Assembly (NCBI GenBank): GCA_037349105.1
Contig: JAYJMM010000103.1
Span: 1,922,001-1,986,000, forward strand
Length of the DNA stretch: 64,000 nt
Direction: 5' to 3'
Source of the DNA: Limnomonas spitsbergensis
Taxonomy: Eukaryota; Chlorophyta; Chlorophyceae; Chlamydomonadales
Shown here: positions 52,180 through 63,239 of the stretch, piece after piece
Layout: each line of letters starts with the position of its first letter
How positions within the stretch are numbered: position 1 is the stretch's first letter
Translations under genes and position numbers: made by a program
Notes under the pieces: model-generated
The model's input: the letters and a program-made list of their open reading frames with translations, nothing else
What the model was told of the DNA's origin: nothing
The model's database searches: none

Positions 52180-52480
52180 GCCCACTAAGGCTACGGCTCG
52201 GCGCTGCCAACACGGACGACCCTACAGGACGGCGCAGCGGTCAGCAGCGTGACAGACGGTGCTGCCAGCGATATTGGGCTAGGGGAGATGGCAAGCATGC
52301 AGAGGACGCATTGCACGCTTGCTTTCATTGCCCCAGCGTGCAGGGTCAACTTAGGGATCGGGGATGGGCAGGGCCTCCGAACGGTTCTAGAAACTTCTTC
52401 AGGATGCACTGGGGCAGGCTTGGGTGGGATCATTGGGATGCCCTGGCTTGTGTGGAAGATGTGGTAGATATCGTTGAGGC
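52180..52480 (+). pseudogene. LINE Cys/His-domain fragment
   Basis: Best preserved C-terminus of this LINE family: MHACFHCPSVQGQLRDRGWA, then FFRMHWGRLGWDHWDALA and CVEDVVDIVEAYT. The upstream part is in a shifted frame. Confidence 0.65.
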
Positions 52481-52552
52481 ATACACAATCTCCAGCCTTT
52501 TATCTGTCCCTTCAATTTATTTCTCCCTATTCCATTTTTTGCCCCTTATAGT

Positions 52553-52615
52553 AAGGCGCCTGCGCGGCCAAGCCTTTCCGAGCAGGGCCCAGAGGTGTAA
52601 CGTCATTGACTTGAG
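52553..52615 (+). repeat. GCGGCCGAGC-family copy
   Basis: AAGGCGCCTGCGCGGCCAAGCC, then GAGCAGGGCCCAGAGGTGTAACGTCATTGAC. A reverse copy follows at 52727-52790. Confidence 0.8.
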
Positions 52616-52726
52616 GAGCTGCAACGGGGAGCAGTCACGGAGGTGATGGCACTTGTGGGGAACGCCTACACGCAGGCGCAGCCTGACCTTCTTTTTATTT
52701 TTGATCTTCCATATTGTTTCTTACCA

Positions 52727-52790
52727 TGACCTGGGCCATGCTGAAAAGGCTCGGCCACATGGGCGCCGGACTGTCTTGTTAAGAAGTTTG
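52727..52790 (-). repeat. GCGGCCGAGC-family copy (reverse)
   Basis: CTGGGCCATGCTGAAAAGGCTCGGCCACATGGGCGCC on the + strand. Confidence 0.7.
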
Positions 52791-53144
52791 CAATTCCACG
52801 AAAAGTGTGAGAAAGTACTGGTGACTGCTTTCAATTCAAGTTGAACTCTGGCCTTCCTCCAGCTGTCCATGAGGGCCACAAGCTCACCCGACTGTTTCCT
52901 CTGTTTGCGGCTCAGGTTTTCTAGGGTCGGGCAGCCTGCCTGCCAGCCTCGTATGCTTGAATAGTCCAAGGAAGAGAACATCGGGGCCAAACCACGACCA
53001 TGCTTCTGCCAGCGTGTTTTTTTCTTTCCTTCCTCCCAACCGTTTAGTTAGGAGCCCTCGCGCATGGTTGGTCAGTTATTGGTCACCGCGCCTGTCAGGG
53101 CTTATTCAGAGCGCACCAGTCGGCCGCGTTTGGCAGGCCGATGG

Positions 53145-53250
53145 GCGGCCGCCACTGGGTAGATGGGGGCCGAGCCTCGCTCAGCCTGCGGCCGGTGGCC
53201 CAGGCAGCAGGGCTTGTTGCACCCACCGTGACCGTTTGCCCTCATGTAGC
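53145..53250 (+). repeat. Dispersed GGTGGCCCAAGCAGCAGGGC repeat, copy 2
   Basis: Partner of 49640-49760. Confidence 0.65.
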
Positions 53251-53414
53251 TGAAGAGTAGCTGACGTGTAGCTGAAGCACTCACAAGTAAACAGTGATGC
53301 TCAGATTAACGTGGCCTCATCAGCCAGTCAGCCTCAACAAAGAATATACAAGCGCCGGTTATATAACCTCCCTACAATTTGCGCATTGTAACTGACGCCT
53401 CAAACAATTAAATC

Positions 53415-53669
53415 TTAACTCTCGCTCTTACGCCGGAGCGCATGCGCCGCTGTCTTCCTCTCGTTCTGCCGCACCGCCTTCTCCGCTTTGAAGCGGTCAT
53501 GAACGTCCCTCGCGACGAAGCCCGAGGCATTCTGCTCCACCGCCGCCGCCCGCAGCAGGTGGCTCATCACGCGGGCGCGGGTGGGTATCCGCCCGATAGC
53601 CTCGATCTCACGCGTGGCCAACTCCACGAGCTCGCTGGGCTCAATCTCGCCGTCGTTGTTGATGTCAAA
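53415..53669 (-). CDS. CorA gene last exon: EF-hand and basic tail
   Basis: Acceptor GTGTCTGCAG|TTT; stop TAA at 53415-53417. Canonical EF-hand loop at its start. Confidence 0.88.
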   Translation of the reverse strand, partial: FDINNDGEIEPSELVELATREIEAIGRIPTRARVMSHLLRAAAVEQNASGFVARDVHDRFKAEKAVRQNERKTAAHALRRKSES

Positions 53670-56600
53670 CTGCAGACACGCACACACACACACACACCGC
53701 CATGAATATAATAGACAAACACAGACATGTACCGCAGTACGTGCATGTACACTCGCACACTTGTACCGCGGTACATGCAACATACACAAGCAACGTACAC
53801 ACGTGTATATAGTACTGCCACACGTTGTGCATGCTCGTGTGCACAACGCCATCAAGACAACCGGTGTTTCTCTGCTGGCTTGGTTTGGGGTACCGAGCGA
53901 GCTGTAAGCTGTAAGACAGGGCTGATGGGCATTGGGAACCAAGCATAACCATGACCGGCTGTGCAGGGCCACCATAAGGACCGTAGAAATGTGGCCCACA
54001 GCACTTATGGTCGCCCTTGGAAACTAGGCCCTTACAGGGCCCTATAAAAACCAAGCTACAGCACCAGAACCCCGCGGCCCAAAGCCGCGATGTTGGCCAT
54101 GGCGTACATTGCGTAGGCCGTGATGAAAGTGAATCAAGCACCCTGGATGAGCAGAGACAGCCACCACCGCCGCCGCAGCCGCTGCTACTGATCCCGCTGC
54201 TCCTGTCCTGCCGTCCGCGACTCCTTTTTACAGCGGATCATGACGCGTGGATGGTGGACCAGACATGTCACATGATCCGCGGTGTGACCGGTGATTGCTG
54301 TAGTAGGCGCATGGTGCCGGCGCGGATGTGGCTACAGCCCCAAGCTGCATTGTTTCCTTAGCCTCCACGCCCTCATAGGGCGTACCTTCCTCTCTTTCTT
54401 TGTAGCCGGCGCTGGATACGAAATGTACTGAAACACAGTATCCAAGAATGATGGGTCTTGAGGTCCGACGCAGACGCTCGGTACAGAAAACAAAACGACA
54501 ACGAGTGAAACAACTGAGAAACTGGAATTTTCATCGCACTCGTGGCGCTCGTTACAAAGATTCAGTACCCCCCAAATTAACAGGGGACAGTTTACCAAGC
54601 AAACGAGCAAGGTTTGAGCATAGTGATGCAGAAACCTGAGGATTTGGGTTTAGGGTTAAGGGTTTAGGGTTTAGGGGGCTAAAAAGTGGGAAAGCTCGAT
54701 CGTAACCCTGATACCCTATAACCCTGTATGGGGCTTAAAGGAGCTAAGCTCATAACAGGCCTAAAGTTGGAAAAGTTTTACCTCCTACTGCTGAGCCTGA
54801 AGTTTCTCTAACTTTCGAACGCACCCACCCTACCGGTAATCTCCGAGTGAGCTTCTGATGCTCCTTCTTACCATGGAGCACGCCCTTGGCCAGCGGCAAT
54901 CGATTTCTTCACTGCGCTCCAAACCATCAGTTCCCCTCTCTGAAGACTTGCGAGTCGATTACATTGCTAGCAGATATAATTTTGCTCCGAAACCGCCCCC
55001 CTCGACACGAGTTACACTTTTTGAGGGCGGAACATTGGCGGGACCCATCAAATGAATAGTGAACTTCTTGTGGAAGCTTGAGGAGTAGGATGACCGCAGT
55101 TAAAAGCGCCGGCTTTTCTGACGGACGTTTTCACACAACTCTTTTATAAAGGGCAGTGATGATACTGTAGTCTCAAACTGATTTTGCCTGAGAAATAGAT
55201 CACTGGGTTTAGGGTTTATGGTTTACGGTATGGTTTATGGTTTAGGGTTTGGCTAATTGACCATTGGCTAATCACCGTCTTAACACTGCTTACTCACCGT
55301 GCATAATTAATCACCGTTACATCACCTGCCGTCAACATAAAACGATCACCGTGACAAATAAATAATTAATAATTGATCATTGATACGCCCACTCGTACGC
55401 CCATGTATGAATATTACGCCAAGCAAATAAACGACCACCACCACCACCAAATAAATAACATGCCCAATACGTCAAAACCTTGATTGCCACCAGTCACCCT
55501 CACCTGCTGAAAAAGGAAGTCCTCAATGTCCCGGCTTAGCTTGAGGTTCGGCAGGTGCTTCCTCAGGTAGGCGGAAAAAGAATCCCGGTTGACGCGGGCC
55601 GGCATGCGACCACACGCCGCCAGGATGTCATCCAGGTCATCCAAGTGCTGCATCAGAACAATCCTGAAATCCACACACCGGGGCGATCAGGGGGGGGGTT
55701 ACAAATAACAGCACTCCTGTCATCCACGTCATCCACCCACCGGGGCGATCAGGGAGAGTCAGGGGGGGGGTTACAAATAACAGCACTCCTGTCATCCACG
55801 TCATCCACCCACCGGGGCGATCAGGGAGAGTCAGGGGGGGGGTTACAAATAACAGCACTCCTGTCATACAGGTCATCCACCCACCGGGGCGATCAGGGAG
55901 AGTCAGGGGGGGTTACAAATAACAGCACTCCTGTCATCCACGTCATCCACCCACCGGGGCGATCAGGGAGAGTCAGGGGGGGGTTACAAATAACAGCACT
56001 CCTGTCATCCACGTCATCCACCCACCGGGGCGATCAGGGAGAGTCAGGGGGGGGGTTACAAATAACAGCACTCCTGTCATCCAGGTCATCCACCCAGCGG
56101 GGCGATCAGGGAGAGTCAGGGGGGGGGGTTACAAATAACAGCACTCCTGTCATCCACGTCATCCACCCAGCGGGGCGATCAGGGAGAGTCAGGGGGGGGG
56201 TTACAAATAACAGCACTCCTGTCATCCACGTCATCCACCCACCGGGGCGATCAGGGAGAGTCAGGGGGGGGTTACAAATAACAGCACTCCTGTCATCCAG
56301 GTCATCCACCCACCGGGGTGATCAGGGAGAGTCGGGGGGGGGGGTTACAAATAACAGCACCCCTGTCATCCACGTCATCCACCCACCGGGGCGATCAGGG
56401 AGAGTCAGGGGGGGGGGTTACAAATAACAGCACTCCTGTCATCCAGGTCATCCACCCAGCGGGGTGATCAGGGAGAGTCAGGGGGGGGTTACAAATAACA
56501 GCACTCATGTCATCCACGTCATCCACCCACCGGGGCGATCAGGGAGAGTCAGGGGGGGGTTACAAATAACAGCACTCCTGTCATCCACGTCATCCACCCA

Positions 56601-59600
56601 CCGGGGCGATCAGGGAGAGTCAGGGGGGGGTTACAAATAACAGCACTCCTGTCATCCATGTCATCCAAATGCTGCAGAAGGACAATCCTGAAATCCAGAG
56701 GGGGGGGAGCAACCAGGGGTTCCCAGGCGGGGAATTTTGACAAGGCATGTTATTTACATCCTAGAGCATCAGGACAATCCTGCAATCCACACACCAGGGC
56801 GACCCGGAGGAATCAGCGGGGTGGGGTGGGGTGGGGTGGGGGTTACAAGTAACAACACTCCTGCCAGCAACACGGGGCAATCAGGGAGGATGAATAATAC
56901 AAGGAATAGCACTCCTGTCCGCCATCCTGAAATCCACACACCAGGGCGATCAGGGGAAATGAGCAGGGGGGGAGGGGGTGCATATAAAAAACAATCCTGC
57001 GATCCGCACACAGGGGTGATCAGGGGGAATCAGCAGGGGGGGGGGGGTTACAACACTCCTGTCAGCAACAGGGGGCAATCAGGGGGGAGTGTTATAATTA
57101 GCAGCACACCTGTCACCAAGCAGGGGCTACCAATGAGAATATAGCAACAAGCCTGCAATCAGCCCGGGGCGACCAGGGGGGGGATAAATGAAATAAATGT
57201 TAAAAACAACAAGACCGCGTTCGTTATGTCCGGTTAATCAACAACTGTATATCCGAGCGCTGTCCGAATGCTCTGCTAAATTTGTGTAATAAACAAAACT
57301 GGATATCTGAAATATAAACCCTGAAATCTGTCCAAGGTCGACCATTAGTGCTGTGGGCCACATTTCTACGGTCCTTATGGTGGCCCTGCACAGCCGGTCA
57401 TGGTTATGCTTGGTTCCAAATGCCCATCAGCCCAGTCTTACAGCTTACAGCTCGCTCGGTACCCCACTTACCGCATGCGATTCACTTTGCTGAGCTCCTG
57501 CGAGCTCTGGGCTTTCCAGCCCCGCCGGAAGTACGAGGTGATCAGCGGTAGGCTCACGATGCCCACTGCGGTGTCAGGGGGAGGAAACGCAAAGCAGCAG
57601 TGAAGGAGGGGTGGGGATTGGGTGGGGGTATAGGCAGGATAATAGGAGAGGTGATCAGCGACAGGCTCACGATGCCCACTGCGGTGTCAGGGGGGGGAAA
57701 CGCAAAGCAGCAGTGAAGGGGGGGGGGGAGTAAAGGCAGGATAATAGGGGAGGTGATCAGCGACAGGCTCACGACACGCACTGCGGCAGTTGCACAGCAA
57801 CAAACAAAGAGGTGGGGTGCATGCAGCACAGGAATGAGTGGGGAGAGAGGTGGGGAGGTGTGTGGGGACTGGCGGGTCAAGCGGGATGGAGGCGTTCATG
57901 TGGCGATTGCGCGGCAGTCAGCTGAGCGATCGGGTGCATGCAGTGCAGAAGTGAGCAAGGAGGGAGGCGAGGGGGGGCCGTGAAGCGGGAGGGAGTCGTT
58001 CAAGCGGCAGGTGCACAGCAACAAGCAGGTAGGGGTGCAGGCATTGCAGGCGTGAGCAGGGAGGGAGGCATGTGTGTGTGTCAACCAGAAGGGAGGCGTG
58101 CAAGCGGCCGCTGCTCAATGCTTGAAGGTTCAAGGTTTAAGGGTTCAGCCCTGCGCAGCCAGCGGAGCAACTGGGTGCATGCAGCGCAGCTGTGAGCGGG
58201 GAGGGAGGCATGTGTGTGTGTCAAGCAGAAGGGAGGGAGGCGAGGGGGGGGGGATGTCAAGCGGGAGGGAGGCGAAGAAGGGGGGAGCGGGGAGGTATCA
58301 AGCGGGAGGGAGGCGAGGGGGGGGGGGGTATCCAGCAGGAGTGCAAGGCGTTAAGGCGGCCATTGCGCAGGATTCTGTGAGGTAGCTCCCTCACCCTCAA
58401 CATGCAGCAGCATCCCAATCCCCCCTTCCCCGGCCAGGCTGAATGCACACAACGCACAGAGACCAGGGTTCTGGGTTCAGGGTTCCATGAGGTACCTCCT
58501 TAACCCTCAACATGCAGCAGTATCCCAATCCCCCTCTCCAGCCAGGCTGAATGCGAGAACGCACAGAGCCCAGGGTTCTAGGTTAAGGAATTCGTGAAGT
58601 ATCTCCTTAACCCTCGACAAGCAGCAGCATCCCAATCCCCCTCCCCGGCCAGGCTGAATGCGAGAACGCACAGAGTGTCATATCAAGTGAGGTATTTTGC
58701 AGCCAGAAGAAAGCCTGATTTAAACCATTTGTGAGGTAGCTCCTGAACCCTCAACAAGCAGCAGCATCCCGATGCCGCCCTTACCAGCCACGCTGACTGC
58801 GCACACCACACAAGAGTTTCAGGCTCAGGGTTTTGCGAGGTACCTGCCAAACCCTCAACAAGCAGCAGCAGCACACCGATCTTCCTCACCAGCCTAGCTG
58901 AATGCGCCGCACGCCGCAGAGAGTTCAGGCTCTAGGGTACGGGTTTTGTGAAGTACCTCCTTGGGTTTATTAGGGTTTAGGGTTTCAGGTTTATTAGGGT
59001 TTAGGGTTAAGGGTTTAGGGTCTAGGTTTTAACAAGTAACAGCACATCCCCATCCCCCCTCACCTGCCACGCTGACTGCACACACCACATAGAAGGGGCC
59101 CGCAGAGTCCTCAAATCCGTGGTGCAGATTCATGCCGAGGAACGCGGGTAACAGCATCGTCAGCATGAGCGAGATCGACACCATGGACAGCCAGATGTTG
59201 ATGAGCATCATCTGGTTGCGGGCGCTGTCCAGCTTCATGCGCCAGCTCTCCCTGGCCACGCAGGTGTGAATGGGTGTGAAAGTGTGGCCGTCATCGACAT
59301 GAGCGGGATACACACCATGGGCAGCGTGATGTTGACGAGCATCATCTGTTTGCGACACAGTCCAGCTTCACACGCCAGCCATACCGCTCTCCCTGATCAT
59401 GCAGCAGGTCGAGGTGTGAACGGTTGTAAAAGTGTGAGACACATGTGTGGAAGTGTGACAGGGATCATGACAGCCAGCTGCTGACGGACAGCACCCGGGT
59501 GAGGATGATGCTGTCCAGCTTCATGCGCCTGCTCTCACTGTATGATGAAGTGTGGAAAGTGTAACAGTGTGATGCGGTAGGTGTGGAAGTGTAATGGACG

Positions 59601-60877
59601 CCATGGGCATCCGGGTGACGAGGAGCATCTTCATGTGCCAGCTCTCCATAGCCACACGGCAGGCCGAAGTGTGAAAGCATTACAGGCAGGTACAGTCCAC
59701 AGGTGTAATGCGGCAGGTGTGGAAGTGCAATGGAGACCATGGACAGCCGGGTGATGTGGAGCATCTTCATGGACCAGCTCTCCCTAGTTGTGTGGCAGGT
59801 CGAAGTGTGAAAATATTACAGGCGGGTACTGTATACAAGTGTAACGTGGCAGGTGTGGAAGTGTAATAAAGACCATGGGCAGCCAGATGTTGATCCACAT
59901 CACACCAGGCGGCGGCCGCTGCCCAACATCACCTGCCAGCTCTCCCGGCCACATGGCGGAGGTGTGGAATTGTAAACAAGTGTGAATGTGTGACATGCGG
60001 GTGTGGAAGCGTGACGCACATCATGGGCGGCCACGGGATGAGCAACATCATGTCATCATACCCGGCACTGGCTTCATGCGCCAGCCATATCTCTCTGGTC
60101 ACCTGGCAGGTCTATCATGTGTGAATATGTGTGGAAGTGTGATAGGGGGGTGCGGATGTGTGATGGGCACCATGTGCAACCAAAGGGGACCAGCAGCAGC
60201 ATGTGGCTGCGGACACTGTGCCGCTTCATGCACCAGCCAGTCTCTCTGGTGGCCTGACAGGTCCATCAGGTGTGACTATGTGTGGAAGTGTGATATGTGG
60301 GTGTGGATGTGTGATGGGCACCATGTGCAACCAAAGAGGCCCAGCAGCAGCATGTGGCTGCGGACACTGTGCCGCTTCATGCACCAGCCAGTCTCCCTGG
60401 TCACCTGGCAGGTCCATCAGGTGTGACTATGTGTGGAAGTGTGATATGTGGGTGTGGATGTGTGATGGGCACCATGTGCAACCAAAGGGGCCCAGCAGCA
60501 GCATGTGGCTGCGGACACTGTGCCGCTTCATGCACCAGCCAGTCTCTCTGGTGACCTGGCAGGTCCATCAGGTGTGACTATGTGTGGAAGTGTGATATGT
60601 GGTGTGGATGTGTGATGGGCACCATGTGCAACCAAAGGGGCCCAGCAGCAGCATGTGGCTGCGGGCACTGTGCCTCTTCATGCGCCAGCCAGTCTCCCTG
60701 GTCACCTGACAGGTCTTACAGGTGTGAATCATTGGTGAAGTGTGATGGGAGGGTGTGGAAATGGTGTGGATGTGTAATGGACACTGTATGCAGCCTAACA
60801 AGCTCAGCAGCAGCATGTGGCTGCGGACACTGTCTGCCCTTCTGGACCGGATATTCCTGGGGTGAGGGGTTGGGGGT

Positions 60878-60958
<81 letters not shown>

Positions 60959-60976
60959 GGTTTGAGGGTTGATGAC

Positions 60977-61050
<74 letters not shown>

Positions 61051-61072
61051 GGTTTGAGGGCTGAGAGTTAAG

Positions 61073-61108
<36 letters not shown>

Positions 61109-63155
61109 GGTTTGAGGGTTGAGGGCTGAGGGTTGAGGGTTAAGGGTTGAGGGCTGAAAGTTAGGGAGAGTAGGATTGGGCCGAGCAAGGTGGGGAGGGG
61201 TGGGGTGTGGCTGATTCAGGCAGAGGGGGGTGTAATGCAAGGGTCAGGCAGATTGAGCAAGGCAGAGAGGGGCGGAACAGGGGCAGAGAGGGACAGGGTG
61301 TGGCTGAATCAGGTCGAGGGGGGCATGGTGCAAGGGTAAGACAGGTTGAGCAAGGCAGAGAGGGGTGGAACAGGGACAGAGAGCGACAGGGTGTGGCTGA
61401 GTCAGGCAGAGGGGGGCATGGTGCAAGGGTCAGGCAGGTTGAGCTAGGCAGAGAGGGGCGGAACAGGGACAGTGAGGGACAGGGTGTGGCTGAGTCAGGC
61501 AGAGGGGGGCATGGTGCAAGGGTCAGGCAGGTTGAGCTAGGCAGAGAGGGGCGGGACAGGGGCAGTGAGGGACAGGGTGTGGCTGAGTCAGGCAGAGGGG
61601 GGCATGGTGCAAGGGTCAGGCAGGTTGAGCTAGGCAGAGAGGGGCGGGACAGGGGCAGTGAGGGACAGGGTGTGGCTGAGTCAGGCAGAGGGGGGCATGG
61701 TGCAAGGGTCAGACAGGTTGAGCTAGGCAGAGAGGGGCGGGACAGGGGCAGTGAGGGACAGGGTGTGGCTGAGTCAGGCAGAGGGGGGCATGGTGCAAGG
61801 GTCAGGCAGGTTGAGCAAGGCAGAGAGGGGCGGGACAGGGGCAGTGAGGGACAGGGTGTGGCTGAGTCAGGCAGAGGGGGGCATGGTGCAAGGGTCAGAC
61901 AGGTTGAGCTAGGCAGAGAGGGGCGGGACAGGGGCAGTGAGGGGCAGGATGTAATGGAATCAGGTCCAGGGGGGCATGGTGCAAGGGTCAGACAGGTTGA
62001 GCTAGGCAGAGAGGGGCGGGACAGGGGCAGTGAGGGACAGGATGTAATGGAATCAGGTCCAGGGGGGGACAGCGTGGGGCATTGCCAATCTTTGAGCTGT
62101 AATGAACCTCTTTCCAAGCCCCGTTAGTAACAAGGCTAACCCCCTCAATTGCAAAGGTGCAATCTTAGATGCAATACCGGCACTGTACGTCTTACCGTAT
62201 TTAAAAGGCTGGTCCCGTAAGTTACAAGGATGTACTTCTTATTAACAAAATGACACCTCCCTGGTAGTATCCAGGTTCTCCTCCATCTCGCGCAGCGCAC
62301 TCTAAACCTTAACCCTAACAAAATAAAACTTACCTGGTCGTGTCTAGGTTCTCCTCCATCTCACGCAGCGCAGACTAAACCCTAAACCCTAGCAAAATGA
62401 CACTTGCCTGGTCGTGTCTAGGTTCTCCTCCATCTCGCGAAGCGCAGACTCCAAGCTGCTCATTTCACGCTCGTAGCTCTGAAGCATACGCTCCACCTGC
62501 ATGGGGTACAGGATCAGCAGTACACGCATGCTGTACACATTTTCGGTACAAGGGAACCTAGGTTATTCAGCTCGTCTCACGCTGGTAGCTCTGAAGCATA
62601 CGCTCCACCTGCATGGGGTACAGGATCAGCAGTACACGCATACGGTACACATTTTCGGTACAAGGGAACCTAGGCCATTCAGCTGGTCTCACGCTCGTAG
62701 CTATCGTAACTCTGAAGCATGCGCTCCATCTGCAAACCATGCAATCAATTGTGCAGCACATTCATGCGGTACAGTTTTGCGGTACAAGGCAAGCCAGGCT
62801 CCTCTGCTCGTCTCACGCTCATAGCTCTTAAGCATGTGCAATACTTGCACACCATGCAATAATAAATGCAGTACATTCACGCCCTCTAACTGCTCACGGA
62901 GCACCAGGCCCCTTGCCCTGCCTGAGTGATTGCTGCCTGCGGAATCTCCTCGGCCTTGGCCACGCGCAGGGCTGCCGCCTTTGCTCCGCCGCCTCTCCCG
63001 CCGCCGCCTCTGCTGCCACCGATGCTGCCCCCCCCTCGCCTCTGCTCCGCCCCGCGAGCTACCGGGGTGCCGTAGGCGGCTGGGTCGTCGGCGGCCGTGG
63101 CGTTGCGCTGCTCCGTGAGACACATGGCAGCCATGAGGTCATCATCGGACAGGAC
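53415..63155 (-). CDS. CorA-type magnesium transporter with C-terminal EF-hand (5' end missing)
   Basis: Six exons, minus strand: 62898-63155, 62408-62496, 59064-59251, 57472-57565, 55504-55663, 53415-53669. Phases match at every junction and give 347 aa to the stop. Residues 87-116 are the amphipathic stalk helix (VERMLQSYEREMSSLESALR). TM1 ends with the GMN signature (155-157, LPAFLGMNL), which forms the CorA/MRS2 selectivity filter. After a short loop comes TM2 (PFYVVCAVSV|VGIVSLPLITSYF) and a basic end. CorA proteins normally stop here. This one continues for about 150 residues with a helical segment and an EF-hand loop DINNDGEIEPSE (265-276) with all calcium ligands, suggesting Ca2+-dependent control. 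The N-terminal cytosolic funnel lies upstream of the window or in unrecognised exons. Introns are packed with repeats derived from these exons. Confidence 0.85.
53887..54010 (+). repeat. Inverted duplicate, left arm
   Basis: About 122 bp (GGGGTACCGAGCGAGCTG to GTGGCCCACAGCACTTATGG) found again in reverse complement at 57347-57467 with few changes. The right arm abuts the TM2-exon donor. Confidence 0.85.
54320..54405 (+). repeat. Intronic repeat shared with RBR gene intron, copy 2
   Basis: GCGGATGTGGCTACAGCCCC...TTGTTTCCTTAGCCTCCACGCC...AGGGCGTA. Partner of 41090-41190. Confidence 0.7.
54642..54680. repeat. Interstitial telomere-like TTTAGGG repeats
   Basis: GGGTTTAGGGTTAAGGGTTTAGGGTTTAGGG in a CorA intron. 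Similar tracts at 55202-55250 and 58962-59030 and, reversed, at 62300-62320 and 62375-62392. Confidence 0.85.
55504..55663 (-). CDS. CorA gene exon: linker before EF-hand
   Basis: Acceptor TGGATTTCAG|G and donor CAG|GTGAGG; 160 nt reading IVLMQHLDDLDDILAACGRM and LRKHLPNLKLSRDIEDFLFQ. Confidence 0.85.
55680..56650. repeat. About 75-bp minisatellite next to the CorA linker exon
   Basis: Thirteen or so units of CACCCACCGGGGCGATCAGG, a G-run, GTTACAAATAACAGCACTCC and TGTCATCCACGTCATC. The TGTCATCCAGGTCATCC piece is the exon sequence (55627-55643), and 56650-56700 repeats the exon's acceptor end almost intact. Later, sparser copies reach 57160. Confidence 0.9.
57347..57467 (-). repeat. Inverted duplicate, right arm
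   Basis: Reverse complement of 53887-54010. In gene orientation it begins right after the exon donor GTAAGT, so the left arm may be a mobilised copy of this intron start. Confidence 0.85.
57472..57565 (-). CDS. CorA gene exon: second half of TM2
   Basis: Acceptor GACACCGCAG|TG and donor ATGCG|GTAAGT; 94 nt reading VGIVSLPLITSYFRRGWKAQ. Confidence 0.85.
57580..57790. repeat. About 110-bp repeats of the TM2-exon acceptor
   Basis: TGATCAGCGACAGGCTCACG and ATGCCCACTGCGGTGTCAGG (exon start plus acceptor, 57540-57577) recur at about 57652-57690 and 57753-57790, with TAATAGGGGAGG linkers. Confidence 0.88.
57800..58375. repeat. G/A-rich imperfect repeats
   Basis: GGGAGGGAGGCGAGGGGGGG, AAGCGGGAGG and GTGCATGCAGCGCAG units, several copies each. 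Intronic. Confidence 0.75.
58378..58935. repeat. About 110-bp repeats of the TM1-exon donor side
   Basis: Five units containing CAGCAGCATCCCAATCCCCC...CCAGCCAGGCTGAATGCGCACAAC. They parallel the real exon end at 59045-59090 (CAGCACATCCCCATCCCCCC, CCTGCCACGCTGACTGCACA). Confidence 0.8.
59064..59251 (-). CDS. CorA gene exon: TM1 with GMN motif
   Basis: Acceptor GTGGCCAG|G and donor GCAG|GTGAGG; 188 nt. Contains ESWRMKLDSARNQMMLINIW and LPAFLGMNLHHGFED. Confidence 0.9.
59322..60870. repeat. About 150-bp tandem decayed copies of the TM1 exon start
   Basis: About ten units. Each holds a sequence like the first 80 nt of the TM1 exon (for example CGGACACTGTGCCGCTTCAT, GCGCCAGCC, TCCCTGGTCACCTGGCAGGT) plus adjoining intron. 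On the minus strand they read as ETGWRMKRHSARSHMLLL against ESWRMKLDSARNQMMLI of the true exon. Most copies between 60100 and 60720 are nearly identical. Confidence 0.85.
60868..61165. repeat. GAGGGTT heptamer repeat
   Basis: About 40 copies of the 7-bp unit, a one- to two-base variant of the telomeric heptamer. Open frames through it (LNPQPST repeats) are false. Confidence 0.93.
61200..62075. repeat. 93-bp minisatellite
   Basis: About nine units of 93 bp (GGTGTGGCTGAGTCAGGCAG...GCATGGTGCAAGGGTCAG...GAGAGGGGCGGGACAGGGGC). 93 is a multiple of 3, so both strands stay open for 300 codons, but the array is inside a CorA intron. Confidence 0.93.
62262..62405. repeat. Copies of the stalk-exon 3' part
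   Basis: TAGGTTCTCCTCCATCTC.CG.AGCGC (exon end and donor) occurs at 62262-62310, 62335-62385 and in the real exon. The 62335 copy has a perfect GT donor (CAG|GTAAGT). Confidence 0.88.
62408..62496 (-). CDS. CorA gene exon: stalk helix
   Basis: Acceptor CATGCAG|GTG; donor ACCAG|GCAAGT, a GC donor. 89 nt. Confidence 0.8.
62565..62860. repeat. Copies of the stalk-exon 5' part
   Basis: TCACGCTCGTAGCTCTGAAG, CATACGCTCCACCTGCATGG and GTACA (exon start, acceptor and intron) recur at about 62570-62622, 62688-62745 and 62810-62860, at a period of about 115 bp. Confidence 0.88.
62898..63155 (-). CDS. CorA gene, most 5' exon seen
   Basis: Acceptor CCGCCTGCAG|GTC and donor TCC|GTGAGC. Reads VLSDDDLMAAMCLTEQRNA, then a Gly/Arg-rich linker and KAEEIPQAAITQAGQ. 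Phase 0 at both ends. Least certain of the six exons. Confidence 0.6.
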
Positions 63156-63239
63156 CTGCAGGCGGACAGAAGGCGATGTCCAGATCTCGATGTGCCAGAT
63201 CTAACAATGCCAGATCTAGATGTACCAGATCCAACCATG

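Noticed and set aside
55555..56427. 290-codon plus-strand ORF (STHRGDQGESGG repeats)
   Set aside because: Antisense reading of the linker-exon-derived minisatellite.
54642..59030. Chromosome end
   Set aside because: TTTAGGG tracts are short, degenerate, in both orientations and inside an expressed-looking gene, so they are interstitial.
61161..62127. 306-318-codon ORFs on both strands
   Set aside because: 93-bp repeat, a multiple of 3, so both strands stay open. It lies within a CorA intron.
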